Of a DNA stretch of 64,000 bases, positions 34,056 to 41,270 are shown one piece after another. Numbering within the stretch: the first letter of the stretch is position 1; each line of letters starts with the position of its first letter. The translations under genes and the position numbers were made by a program. A model generated the notes under the pieces. That model was not told the DNA's origin, did no database searches, and saw nothing but the letters and a program-made list of their open reading frames with translations. This DNA is from Streptomyces seoulensis (lineage in GTDB: Bacteria > Actinomycetota > Actinomycetes > Streptomycetales > Streptomycetaceae), in the NCBI GenBank assembly GCA_013364255.1, contig CP054936.1, positions 3,874,853 through 3,938,852 on the forward strand, in the 5' to 3' direction.

Positions 34056-35717
34056 ATGACTTCCCGGTCCCCGCGGCCACGGTCTGAGCGTCAGCGCCTG
34101 GAGTGCGTGGTGACGTCCGTGGTGGAGAAGCGCCTGGGCGCTCTGCCTGTCGCTGCCGAGTTTCTGCACCGGCTGGACGTGGCCGGGATCGTCGACGGGC
34201 TGTGCCCTTCCGCGGCGAGTGCGCACCTGACGCACGGGCAGGTGATCGAGGCGTTGGTCGCGAACCGGCCCACCTCGCCGATGCCGCTGCTGCGGGTCGG
34301 GGACTGGGCCCGGGTGTGGGCGGTGGAGGAGGTGTTCGGGGTGGAACCGGCCCTGCTCAACGACGACCGGCTGGCGCGGGCCCTGGACGCGATCGCCCCG
34401 CATCTGGAACAGCTCGCCGGCACGGTCGGCGCGCGGGCGATCGCGGAGTTCGGGATCGATGTGAGCAGGTGCCACTGGGACATGACCAGCATGTCTGTGC
34501 ACGGCGCCTATGTGGAAGAGGGCCAGGACGACCAGTTCCCGGTCATCAAGTATGGGCATCCCAAGGACCGCCGTACCGACCTGAAGCAGATCCAGGCCGG
34601 GATCGCGGCCACCGGTGACGGCGGGATCCCCGTGCACGCGCGGGTCTTCGACGGCGGGGCGGCCGAGGTCAGCCAGGTGGTCGGCGCGATGAAGGATCTG
34701 CGGAAACTCGCCGGCGAGCAGGAGTTCCTGATGGTCGCGGACGCCAGGCTGGTGTCGTATGCGAACATCGCCGCCCTGCTCGAAGCCGGGGTCCCGTTCA
34801 TCGCCCCGGTGCCAGCCGCCCAGGTCAAGGACGGGGTCTATGCCGCCCTCGACCTGGAACAGGCGGTGGTCGTGGACTGGGTTCCGCAGCGGGATGCCGG
34901 CAAGGACCCGGCCGAGCGGGAGGTCTACCGGGTGCCGGAAGACGTCCACACCCTGGCGGGCCCGCGCAAGCGCGATCCGGTCCTCACCCTGCGGCGGATC
35001 CTGGTCCACTCCACCGCGAACGCCGCCGGCCAGCAGGCCGCCCGCGCCAAACGCCTGGCCAGGGCGGCCGAGGAGTTGGACAAGCTCGCATGCGCCGCGG
35101 GCGGGCGGCACTACAAGACCGCCGAGAAGGTCGCCGCCCGCGCCGGGGTGATCGCCGCCAAGCGCCGCGTGACCGCCTGCCTGCGCTGGCACGTGCACCA
35201 GGACGACGCCGGCCTCCCGTCCCTGGAATGGGGCTTCGACCAGGACGTCCTCGACGCCGAAGCCAAGGCCGACGGCTGGTACGCGCTGATCACCCCGCTC
35301 CCGGCCGAGCAGGCCGACCCCGCACAGGTCCTGATCCAGTACAAGGGCCAGGGCACGGTCGAACGCCGCTACGCTGACTTCAAAGGCCCGCTCGCGGTCA
35401 CCCCGGTCTTCGTTCAGCACAACCGCCGCGCCGCCGCCCTGGTCCAGGTCATCTGCCTGGCACTGCTGGTCTTCTGCCTGATCGAACGCCAGGTCAGACG
35501 GGCCCTGGGACCGGAACAGACCATGGCCGGGCTCTACCCGGACAACCGCCGGGTCCGGCCCACCGGCCGGATGATCCTCCACCACCTCGGCGAGCTCAAC
35601 CTGCGGATCGGGAACATAACCGACCCGCCGACGGTGCAGATCACCCGCGCCGTCCAACTCCTCCTCCTCGAACTCCTCGGCATCGAAGTCACACAAACCC
35701 GCTGGCCACAGACCTGA
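34056..35717 (+). CDS. IS1634-family DDE transposase
   Basis: Encodes 553 residues from ATG 34056 (TTG and GTG starts lie 12 and 6 bases earlier). The DDE fold is indicated by FGIDVSRCHWDMTSMSVHGAY (first Asp), FLMVADARLVSY (second Asp) and the late block YKGQGTVERRYADFKG containing the Glu. The C-terminal LVFCLIERQVRRAL block is typical of the family. No frameshift is present and the protein appears complete. Confidence 0.92.
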   Translation: MTSRSPRPRSERQRLECVVTSVVEKRLGALPVAAEFLHRLDVAGIVDGLCPSAASAHLTHGQVIEALVANRPTSPMPLLRVGDWARVWAVEEVFGVEPALLNDDRLARALDAIAPHLEQLAGTVGARAIAEFGIDVSRCHWDMTSMSVHGAYVEEGQDDQFPVIKYGHPKDRRTDLKQIQAGIAATGDGGIPVHARVFDGGAAEVSQVVGAMKDLRKLAGEQEFLMVADARLVSYANIAALLEAGVPFIAPVPAAQVKDGVYAALDLEQAVVVDWVPQRDAGKDPAEREVYRVPEDVHTLAGPRKRDPVLTLRRILVHSTANAAGQQAARAKRLARAAEELDKLACAAGGRHYKTAEKVAARAGVIAAKRRVTACLRWHVHQDDAGLPSLEWGFDQDVLDAEAKADGWYALITPLPAEQADPAQVLIQYKGQGTVERRYADFKGPLAVTPVFVQHNRRAAALVQVICLALLVFCLIERQVRRALGPEQTMAGLYPDNRRVRPTGRMILHHLGELNLRIGNITDPPTVQITRAVQLLLLELLGIEVTQTRWPQT

Positions 35718-35722
35718 ATCGG

Positions 35723-35736
35723 TGACCAAGTACGGG
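35723..35736 (-). repeat. Internal IS end next to the transposase
   Basis: TGACCAAGTACGGG followed by ACTAGG. Read inward it starts CCCGTACTT, matching the first nine bases of the left end. It lies six bases past the transposase stop, where the right end of a plain IS should be. The adjoining CTAG contains the methyltransferase stop. Confidence 0.75.
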
Positions 35737-35737
35737 A

Positions 35738-36484
35738 CTAGGACGCCGTCGCCCTGACCTGCAACGTCACGAACCCGAGCGTCCCCCGGTACCCGCGCAG
35801 CCACTCGTCCCGATGAGTGCGGGCGATACCCAACACCTCGGCTGCGTCCGGGTGTTCGCGGTGGTCGAGCGCCCAGCGCGACAGCGATCCGGTCCACGAC
35901 CACTCGTACGCGTCCCACTCCTCCAACGTGCTGACATGCCCGTACACCGGCGTCCAACCCGCCGCTGAGACCCGCTCGACGGTCGTGGCGAGGTCGGTGT
36001 ACTCGTCCGCCTCGAACCCGGCGGCCAGCGTCTCCGGCCCCGGCTCGCGCTCCCAGAAACCGTCGCCGACGAGCACACTGCCGCCGGGCGAGAGATGGCC
36101 GCGCGCCGCTTCCAGAGCCGGCAGCAGCCCGCCGAACGCGTGCGTGGCCCCGACGCACAGCACCAAGTCGTACGACTGCGGCACCTCGAACGCCGTCGCA
36201 TCCCCGGTGTGCAGCGTCAGCCGGTCGCCGAGGCCCGCCGCGTCGGCCGCCGCGCGCCCCTTGGCCAGGGCGGACTCGCTGAGGTCGACCCCGTCCGCCC
36301 GCAGGCCGGGGCGCCCGGCCAGCGCACGCACCAGCCAGGCCGCCTCGGCACACCCGAGATCGAGTACCCGCTCGTCCCCCCGGGGCAACGCCCGGTCGAG
36401 CAACGTACGGACGGAGCCGTCGGACAGCGGCGCCGCGATGGGATGGTCGACGTGGGCGAGGGTGCTGACGAGGGAGCGTTCCAT
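35738..36484 (-). CDS. Class I SAM-dependent methyltransferase, IS passenger
   Basis: Encodes 248 residues. Motif I is VLDLGCAEAAWLVRAL and later HTGDATAF and YDLVLCVGATHAFGG supply motifs II-III of a class I methyltransferase. The start at ATG 36484 has AGGA nine bases upstream. Its stop codon overlaps the CTAG next to the internal IS end. It reads towards the transposase. Substrate is unknown: it resembles small-molecule rather than rRNA or DNA methyltransferases. Being inside intact terminal repeats, it is likely mobile. Confidence 0.85.
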   Translation of the reverse strand: MERSLVSTLAHVDHPIAAPLSDGSVRTLLDRALPRGDERVLDLGCAEAAWLVRALAGRPGLRADGVDLSESALAKGRAAADAAGLGDRLTLHTGDATAFEVPQSYDLVLCVGATHAFGGLLPALEAARGHLSPGGSVLVGDGFWEREPGPETLAAGFEADEYTDLATTVERVSAAGWTPVYGHVSTLEEWDAYEWSWTGSLSRWALDHREHPDAAEVLGIARTHRDEWLRGYRGTLGFVTLQVRATAS

Positions 36485-36561
36485 GCCGAAGCATCCTGCC
36501 CGCACGGAGCCGTTCGGGGCGCGCGATTTTCTGGCCGGTCCCAGCAACCCCCGGCCGAGGG

Positions 36562-36590
36562 ATCCGATTCAACGACCTGCGAAGTACGGG
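36562..36590 (-). repeat. Right terminal inverted repeat
   Basis: Read on the minus strand it begins CCCGTACTTCGCAGG and matches the left end at 28 of 29 positions. Confidence 0.93.
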
Positions 36591-36591
36591 C

Positions 36592-37074
36592 CTAGAGCAC
36601 TCGGTCGGCGGCCCGGGTGCGTTCGGAACCAACCGCGGCGACTCCCGGGATGACCGTGCTCGCGGTGTGGGCTCGGAACACGGCCCAGACCGTCTTGCCG
36701 GGGCTGTGCAAGATCACGCCGAAGTCATCGGCCAAGGCCGTCACGAGATGCAGCCCCCTGCCCCGGCAGTCCAAAGCCCTTGCCCGTGTCACCTGCGGGC
36801 GGCCATCGCCGCTGTCCCGCACCTCGATGCGCACCAGGCCGCTGTCGCCCGTGAGCGTCACGCAGAACTCACGGCCACGCGGCACGCCGTGCAGGAGGGC
36901 GTTCGTAGCCAACTCCGAGACACAGAGACGGATGTCGTCGTGTCGGTCGCGATAGCCCCACTCTTCCAGGATCGCCAAGGCGAACGCTCGCGCGGCCGCG
37001 ACAGATCGGGACGACCGGGGGAATCGTTGTTGGCGTGACAAGGGCATGGTGAACCACCGCCAATACGAGTTCAC
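36592..37074 (-). CDS. RsbW-like ATP-binding regulatory protein
   Basis: Encodes 160 residues, a GHKL/HATPase_c_2 domain without a sensor. The N box is LCVSELATNALLHG and the G boxes are EVRDSGDGRP and GRGLHLVTALADDFG. Proteins like this phosphorylate anti-anti-sigma factors or act as anti-sigma factors and are very numerous in streptomycetes. The GTG start overlaps the LysR stop as GTGA; ATG 37047 is an alternative. Its TAG stop lies within the IS target duplication, so the gene remains whole. Confidence 0.85.
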   Translation of the reverse strand: MNSYWRWFTMPLSRQQRFPRSSRSVAAARAFALAILEEWGYRDRHDDIRLCVSELATNALLHGVPRGREFCVTLTGDSGLVRIEVRDSGDGRPQVTRARALDCRGRGLHLVTALADDFGVILHSPGKTVWAVFRAHTASTVIPGVAAVGSERTRAADRVL

Positions 37075-37982
37075 GGCCGAGTGATCGACTCCGCCGCCGT
37101 GCTGCGCAGGGCTGCCAGGAAGTTCGCCAGGGCGGGCGCCTGTTCGGAGCCCTTGCGGAGGGCGGCGACGACGTGGCGTACGGGGCGGTCGGAGGTGAGT
37201 TCGCGCATGGCGACGCCGTCGCGGCGGGCGGCGGCCATGCGGGGGACGAGGGCGACGCCCATGCCGGCCTCCACCAGAGCGAGGATGGCGGTCCAGTCCG
37301 AGGCGGAGTGGGCCTGATGGGGGCTGAAGCCGGCCGCCTCACAGGCGCGGCGGGTGATGTCGGACCAGGGGCCGCTACCGCCGAAGATCCAGGGTTCGGC
37401 GGCCAGATCGGTGAGGCCGAGGGCCGAGGCGCCGGCCAAGGGGTGGTCCGGGGGCAGGGCGACGTCCAGCGGGTCGGACAGGAGCGGAAACCGGGTGAAG
37501 CGGGGGTCGGCCGCGGTCGGGGCCTCGGCCGCGAGGGAGAGGGCGATCTCCACCTCCCCGTCGGCCAGCGATTCGAAGGCTTCGGCAGCCTCCAGCTCCC
37601 GGACGCGCACGGACACGCGTGGGCAGGACTCCCGTAGCGCCCGTACGGCCGGTACGACCAGGGCGGGTACCGCTGTGGAGAACGCGCCGACGCGTACCTC
37701 GCCCGCCTCCCCCCGCGCGTACGCCGCGAGCGTCGCGTCCGCCCGCTCCAGTTCCTCGAAGACCGCGTCCGCGTGGCGCAGGACCAGGCGGGCCGCGTCG
37801 GTGAGGCGTACGCGGCGGCCCTGGGGCTGGAGGAGGGGGACGCCCAGTTGGCGGGCGAGGTTGGTGAGTTGCTGGGAGACCGCGGAGGGGGTCATGTGCA
37901 GGGCCTCGGCGGTCGCGGTGACGGTGCCCCGCTCGTCCAGCGCGCGCAGGATCCGCAGCTTCCTCAGGTCCCACTCGGCCAT
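37071..37982 (-). CDS. LysR-family transcriptional regulator
   Basis: Encodes 303 residues. The N-terminal helix-turn-helix reads GTVTATAEALHMTPSAVSQQLTNLARQLG, followed by a periplasmic-binding-like effector domain from about residue 90. It ends in a 4-base overlap with the ATPase gene. LysR regulators often control the divergent neighbour, but here the next gene (EamA exporter) lies upstream in the same direction only 19 bases away, so the three may be cotranscribed. Confidence 0.92.
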   Translation of the reverse strand: MAEWDLRKLRILRALDERGTVTATAEALHMTPSAVSQQLTNLARQLGVPLLQPQGRRVRLTDAARLVLRHADAVFEELERADATLAAYARGEAGEVRVGAFSTAVPALVVPAVRALRESCPRVSVRVRELEAAEAFESLADGEVEIALSLAAEAPTAADPRFTRFPLLSDPLDVALPPDHPLAGASALGLTDLAAEPWIFGGSGPWSDITRRACEAAGFSPHQAHSASDWTAILALVEAGMGVALVPRMAAARRDGVAMRELTSDRPVRHVVAALRKGSEQAPALANFLAALRSTAAESITRP

Positions 37983-38001
37983 GCGGGCACGCTACCGGAC
38001 G

Positions 38002-39051
38002 TCACCGCGCCCTGCGGTCGGAGCCGGAGCCGGAGCCGGTGCTCGCGCCCCCGCCCGTGCTCGCACCGGCACCGGCACCCGCACCCGCACCCGCACCCGC
38101 ACCCGCACCCGCACCCGCACCCGCACCCAGGATGACGCCGCCCAGGATCAGGGTCATGGCCAGGGCCTGGGGCAGGCCGAGGGACTCGCCGAGCAGGGCT
38201 CGGGACAGCAGGGCCACCAGGACCGGCTGGAGGTAGTAGACGAGGCCGGCGCGGGCGGCGCCGATCAGGGCGATGGCCCGGTTCCAGGCGAAGAAGGCGA
38301 CCGCGGAGGAGGCCACGCCGACGTACAGCAGCGGCAGGACGGTAGCGGGAGCCGGGCGGAAGCCGCCCTGGACGGCGAGGCTCGCGGCCTGGAGCGGCAG
38401 CAGCAGGACGGCGCCGACGAGGAACGTCGTGAACAGGAAGGCGACGCCGTCCAGTTCGGCGGGGCGGCGGCGCAGCAGGGCGCTGTAACCGGCGAAGCTG
38501 GCGGCGGCGGCGATCATCCACAGGCCGCCGGTCCCTGGACCCGCCCCGCCGCCCGTGCCCAGGGTCAGCAGCAGCACGCCGGCGCAGGCGGTCAGCAGTC
38601 CGGCGGTGCGGCGCGCGCCGAGCCGCGTCCCGCCCAGCCGTTCGAACACCGCCATCAGGACCGGGGACGCCGCCATGATCAGGCCCATGGTGGCGGCCGG
38701 GGTGGTCAGTCCGGCCTGGTTGACCAGGGTGTTGTAGACGGCCACGCCGAGCAGCGAGGCGAGCAGCACGTAACGGCCGTGGCGGCGGATCAGGCGCCGC
38801 TGCCGCCAGGCCCGGCGGGCGCCGAACGGGGCGACTGCGACGAGCGCGATCACCCAGCGCCAGAAGGCGTGCTGGATCGGCGGCACGCTGTCGTGCAGCG
38901 CGCGGGAGGTGACGAAGCTGCCGGACCAGACGGCCGTGGCGAGGGCGGCGAGGGCCAGTCCGAGCACCGCGGCCCCGCGGGGGCGACGGGGTCGTGCGGG
39001 GGAGGCGGGGGATGTCGTGGGTGTGGTGGTCCTGTTCAGGACGGCGGCCAC
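38002..39051 (-). CDS. EamA/DMT-family exporter
   Basis: Encodes 349 residues with ten predicted helices in two EamA repeats (for example VPPIQHAFWRWVIALVAVAP and PVLVALLSRALLGESL). Such transporters export amino acids or other metabolites. GTG 39051 has AAAGGA five bases upstream. The C-terminus ends in a long Gly-Ala tract encoded by a hexanucleotide repeat, then Ser/Thr/Gly. This tail is cytosolic and probably unstructured. The monooxygenase gene is 114 bases upstream in the same direction. Confidence 0.9.
   Translation of the reverse strand: MAAVLNRTTTPTTSPASPARPRRPRGAAVLGLALAALATAVWSGSFVTSRALHDSVPPIQHAFWRWVIALVAVAPFGARRAWRQRRLIRRHGRYVLLASLLGVAVYNTLVNQAGLTTPAATMGLIMAASPVLMAVFERLGGTRLGARRTAGLLTACAGVLLLTLGTGGGAGPGTGGLWMIAAAASFAGYSALLRRRPAELDGVAFLFTTFLVGAVLLLPLQAASLAVQGGFRPAPATVLPLLYVGVASSAVAFFAWNRAIALIGAARAGLVYYLQPVLVALLSRALLGESLGLPQALAMTLILGGVILGAGAGAGAGAGAGAGAGAGAGASTGGGASTGSGSGSDRRAR
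38063..38128. repeat. Hexanucleotide microsatellite, 11 units
   Basis: GCACCC/GCACCG in tandem, encoding an Ala-Gly tail at the end of the EamA protein on the minus strand. All length changes by unit keep the frame. Confidence 0.92.
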
Positions 39052-39165
39052 AGGGGTCCTTTCGCCGGGGCGGTGCGGGTGGTTTCCCCTCACCGTCGCA
39101 GCGGGCGACCCGTCAGGTCCATCGCTTCTTTTCGACGCCTTCTTTCAGCGGAACTGAAAGGTCGC

Positions 39166-40623
39166 TCAGCCCACGTGCGTGGCGAGCGCCGCTTCGACCT
39201 CCGTGGAGTCCGCCGTGTCGGCCGCCCAGGCGGCGTAGCCGTCGGGGCGGACCAGGAGGGCGGTGCGGCGGTCGCTCGCCCAGCGTTCGGCGGTCAGGCG
39301 GCCGGTGCGGTCGCCGACGTCGTGGGCGTAGGGGGCGACGAGGACGAAACGGCCGCCGCGCAGCGCCTCGTACAGGCGCCCGCCGCCCGCGAGGGCCAGA
39401 TCGGGCACCCGGGCGCCGACCAAGGGGTGGGCGCCCCGGGGAGCGGCGTACCGGTAGCCGATGCCGGTGATCTGGCCGGCCACCCGGCGGCGGACCGGGC
39501 GGACGCGGCCGAGCGCGGTGACGAGCGCGCCGCGCGCCGCCCGGGCGCCGGGGCGGTGGGCCATGGCCAGGCGCAGGATGCCGCCGCTGCTGCGCAGCAC
39601 GGAGCGGCCCACCGGGTGGCGTTCGGCCTGGTAGGTGTCGAGCAGCGCGTCGGGCGCGTGGCCGGTGAGCACCTGGGCGAGCTTCCAGCCGAGGTTGGCC
39701 GCGTCCTGGAGCCCGGTGTTCATGCCCTGTCCGCCGGCCGGGCTGTGCACGTGGGCGGCGTCGCCGGCGAGCAGGACGCGGCCGACGCGGTAGGCGGGCG
39801 CCTGGCGTTCGTCGCTGTGGAAGCGGGACAGCCAGCGGGCGTCGTGCATGCCGAAGTCGCGGCCGAGAGCGCGGCGGGTGATGTCCCGGACCTCCGCCAA
39901 CGTGGCGGGCTCGTGGTCGGGCAGGTCCCGGTCCCGGCGCCAGCCGATGACCCGGTGGTAGCCGTCGCCGAAGGGCGCGAGGAAGGCGAAGGCGTCGCCG
40001 ACGGCGTTCGCGGTGAGCACCGTCTCGGGCGGCTCGGCGAGCCGTACGTCCGCGAGCACCACGGACCGGATCACCGACCGCCCCGGGAACGGCAGTCCGA
40101 CCGCCTCGCGGACGGCGCTGTGCATCCCGTCCGTGCCGACGGCGTAGGCGGCCCGGAAGGTGGTGGGGCGGCCGTCGGGGCCGCGCGCCTGGACCGTCAC
40201 CCCGGTCTCGTCCTGGGTCAGGCCGGTCACCTCCGTCTCGTGGCGGAAGTCCACGCCGGCCTTGACCGCGCGCCGCTCCAGCGCCTCTTCCACCTCGTAC
40301 TGCGGCAGGATCAGGACGTGGGCGAACCGGGAGGGCAGGGCGGCGAGGTCGATGCCGAGCCGGCCGAAGAGGTCGAGGCGTTCGAGGGGGCGGCCGACCG
40401 CCTCCAGTTCGTCGGCAAGGCCGCGCGCGTCGAGCTGTTCGAGGGAGCGGGCGTGCAGGGCGAAGGCGCGGGAGAGGTTGCTGATCCGGTGCGGCCGCTT
40501 CTCGACCAGGGTGACCGGGACGCCGGCGGCGGCGAGGTCGCCGGCCAGCAGCAGCCCGGTGGGGCCGGCGCCGACGACGAGCACGGAAGCGGTGGGTCCG
40601 GGACGAGCGGTGGTGCCGGTCAT
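39166..40623 (-). CDS. FAD-dependent aromatic-type monooxygenase
   Basis: Encodes 485 residues. The FAD-binding GAGPTGLLLAGDLAAAGVPV lies at the N-terminus and the second FAD motif GDAAHVHSPAGGQGMNTGLQD at about residue 285. These mark the PheA/TfdB-type hydroxylases that act on phenols and polyketides. AGGAGG is seven bases before the ATG. With the exporter downstream, it may detoxify an aromatic compound, but no biosynthetic genes are near. Confidence 0.9.
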   Translation of the reverse strand: MTGTTARPGPTASVLVVGAGPTGLLLAGDLAAAGVPVTLVEKRPHRISNLSRAFALHARSLEQLDARGLADELEAVGRPLERLDLFGRLGIDLAALPSRFAHVLILPQYEVEEALERRAVKAGVDFRHETEVTGLTQDETGVTVQARGPDGRPTTFRAAYAVGTDGMHSAVREAVGLPFPGRSVIRSVVLADVRLAEPPETVLTANAVGDAFAFLAPFGDGYHRVIGWRRDRDLPDHEPATLAEVRDITRRALGRDFGMHDARWLSRFHSDERQAPAYRVGRVLLAGDAAHVHSPAGGQGMNTGLQDAANLGWKLAQVLTGHAPDALLDTYQAERHPVGRSVLRSSGGILRLAMAHRPGARAARGALVTALGRVRPVRRRVAGQITGIGYRYAAPRGAHPLVGARVPDLALAGGGRLYEALRGGRFVLVAPYAHDVGDRTGRLTAERWASDRRTALLVRPDGYAAWAADTADSTEVEAALATHVG

Positions 40624-40731
40624 GGGGTGCCTCCTGGGAGCCGACTGCCGAGGGCGCCGGTCCACCCTCGTGGTGCGGCGCCCGCCGGGTCAATATGCCC
40701 CGTCCGGCCCGTCGCCGCTCCTCCGGAACGC

Positions 40732-40797
40732 ACCGAGGGCGCCGGTCCCGCGTCCCGTACGGCGTGCGTACGGGTGCGGGAGCGGCGCCCTCGGGGT
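40732..40797 (-). terminator. Large compound hairpin
   Basis: Outer arms ACCGAGGGCGCCG / CGGCGCCCTCGGGGT enclose further pairings (CCCGC/GCGGG, CCCGTAC/GTACGGG). Its left arm sequence CCGAGGGCGCCGGTCC also occurs at about 40650. It lies between the small membrane gene and the monooxygenase. Confidence 0.8.
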
Positions 40798-40884
40798 GAG
40801 GCGTGCGCGGGCCGCGGCGAACGCGCGGACCCACGGCGCGACGGGCACGGCGGCCGGCTCGCGCCGCCGCCGGACCCCGGCGCG

Positions 40885-41160
40885 TCAGACCTTGACGTCG
40901 GCCTTGGGCCGGACGTTGATGTTCTTGCTGGTGTCCTGCTTCTGGGACCGGTCCAGGACCATGACCAGGCCGGCGATGACCAGGAACAGGACGATCGGGA
41001 TGCCGACGAAGTAGCCCAGCGTCTCGATGACGCTCAGGCCCGGACCGGGGTCGTCACCGTCGTCACGGGCCACCGCGAGCGCGGGGGACGACATGAGCAG
41101 CATCATCAGCGTCGTACCGGCCGCCAGGGTGCCGGCGCGCAGGGCGTTCTTCTTGTCCAC
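40885..41160 (-). CDS. Small secreted/membrane protein, leaderless mRNA
   Basis: Encodes 91 residues: a signal peptide (LAAGTTLMMLLMSSPALA), a short acidic stretch (RDDGDDPGPG), one membrane helix (GYFVGIPIVLFLVIAGLVMV) and a basic tail. TACGTT ends six bases before the GTG, so transcription probably begins at the start codon; no ribosome site is present. Function unknown. It follows malQ by about 110 bases in the same direction. Confidence 0.75.
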   Translation of the reverse strand: MDKKNALRAGTLAAGTTLMMLLMSSPALAVARDDGDDPGPGLSVIETLGYFVGIPIVLFLVIAGLVMVLDRSQKQDTSKNINVRPKADVKV

Positions 41161-41270
41161 AGTGCCAACGTAGCGAACCCCGGAACGGACCGCGCGTCCG
41201 GGGTGCCCCTCGCGCTCCACCGGACGCGCCGGGCGCGCCCCGGCCCGCACGGCGTGCCGCGCCCCTCCCC

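Larger units (their letters stand above)
33968..36590. mobile_element. IS1634-like element carrying a methyltransferase passenger
   Basis: A 2623-bp unit bounded by 29-bp inverted repeats (33968-33996 and 36562-36590) that differ at one position and begin CCCGTACTTCGCAGG. The 6-bp sequence CCTAGA flanks both ends (33962-33967 and 36591-36596), a perfect target duplication. Inside are a transposase (rightward) and a methyltransferase (leftward). A third end, AAGTACGGG at 35728-35736, lies directly after the transposase and marks the right end of the core IS. The unit separates pepN from the ATPase gene, using that gene's TAG stop as part of the target. Confidence 0.88.

Noticed and set aside
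39166..40623. Part of a polyketide gene cluster
   Set aside because: A single aromatic-type monooxygenase with an exporter; no synthase or tailoring genes in the window.
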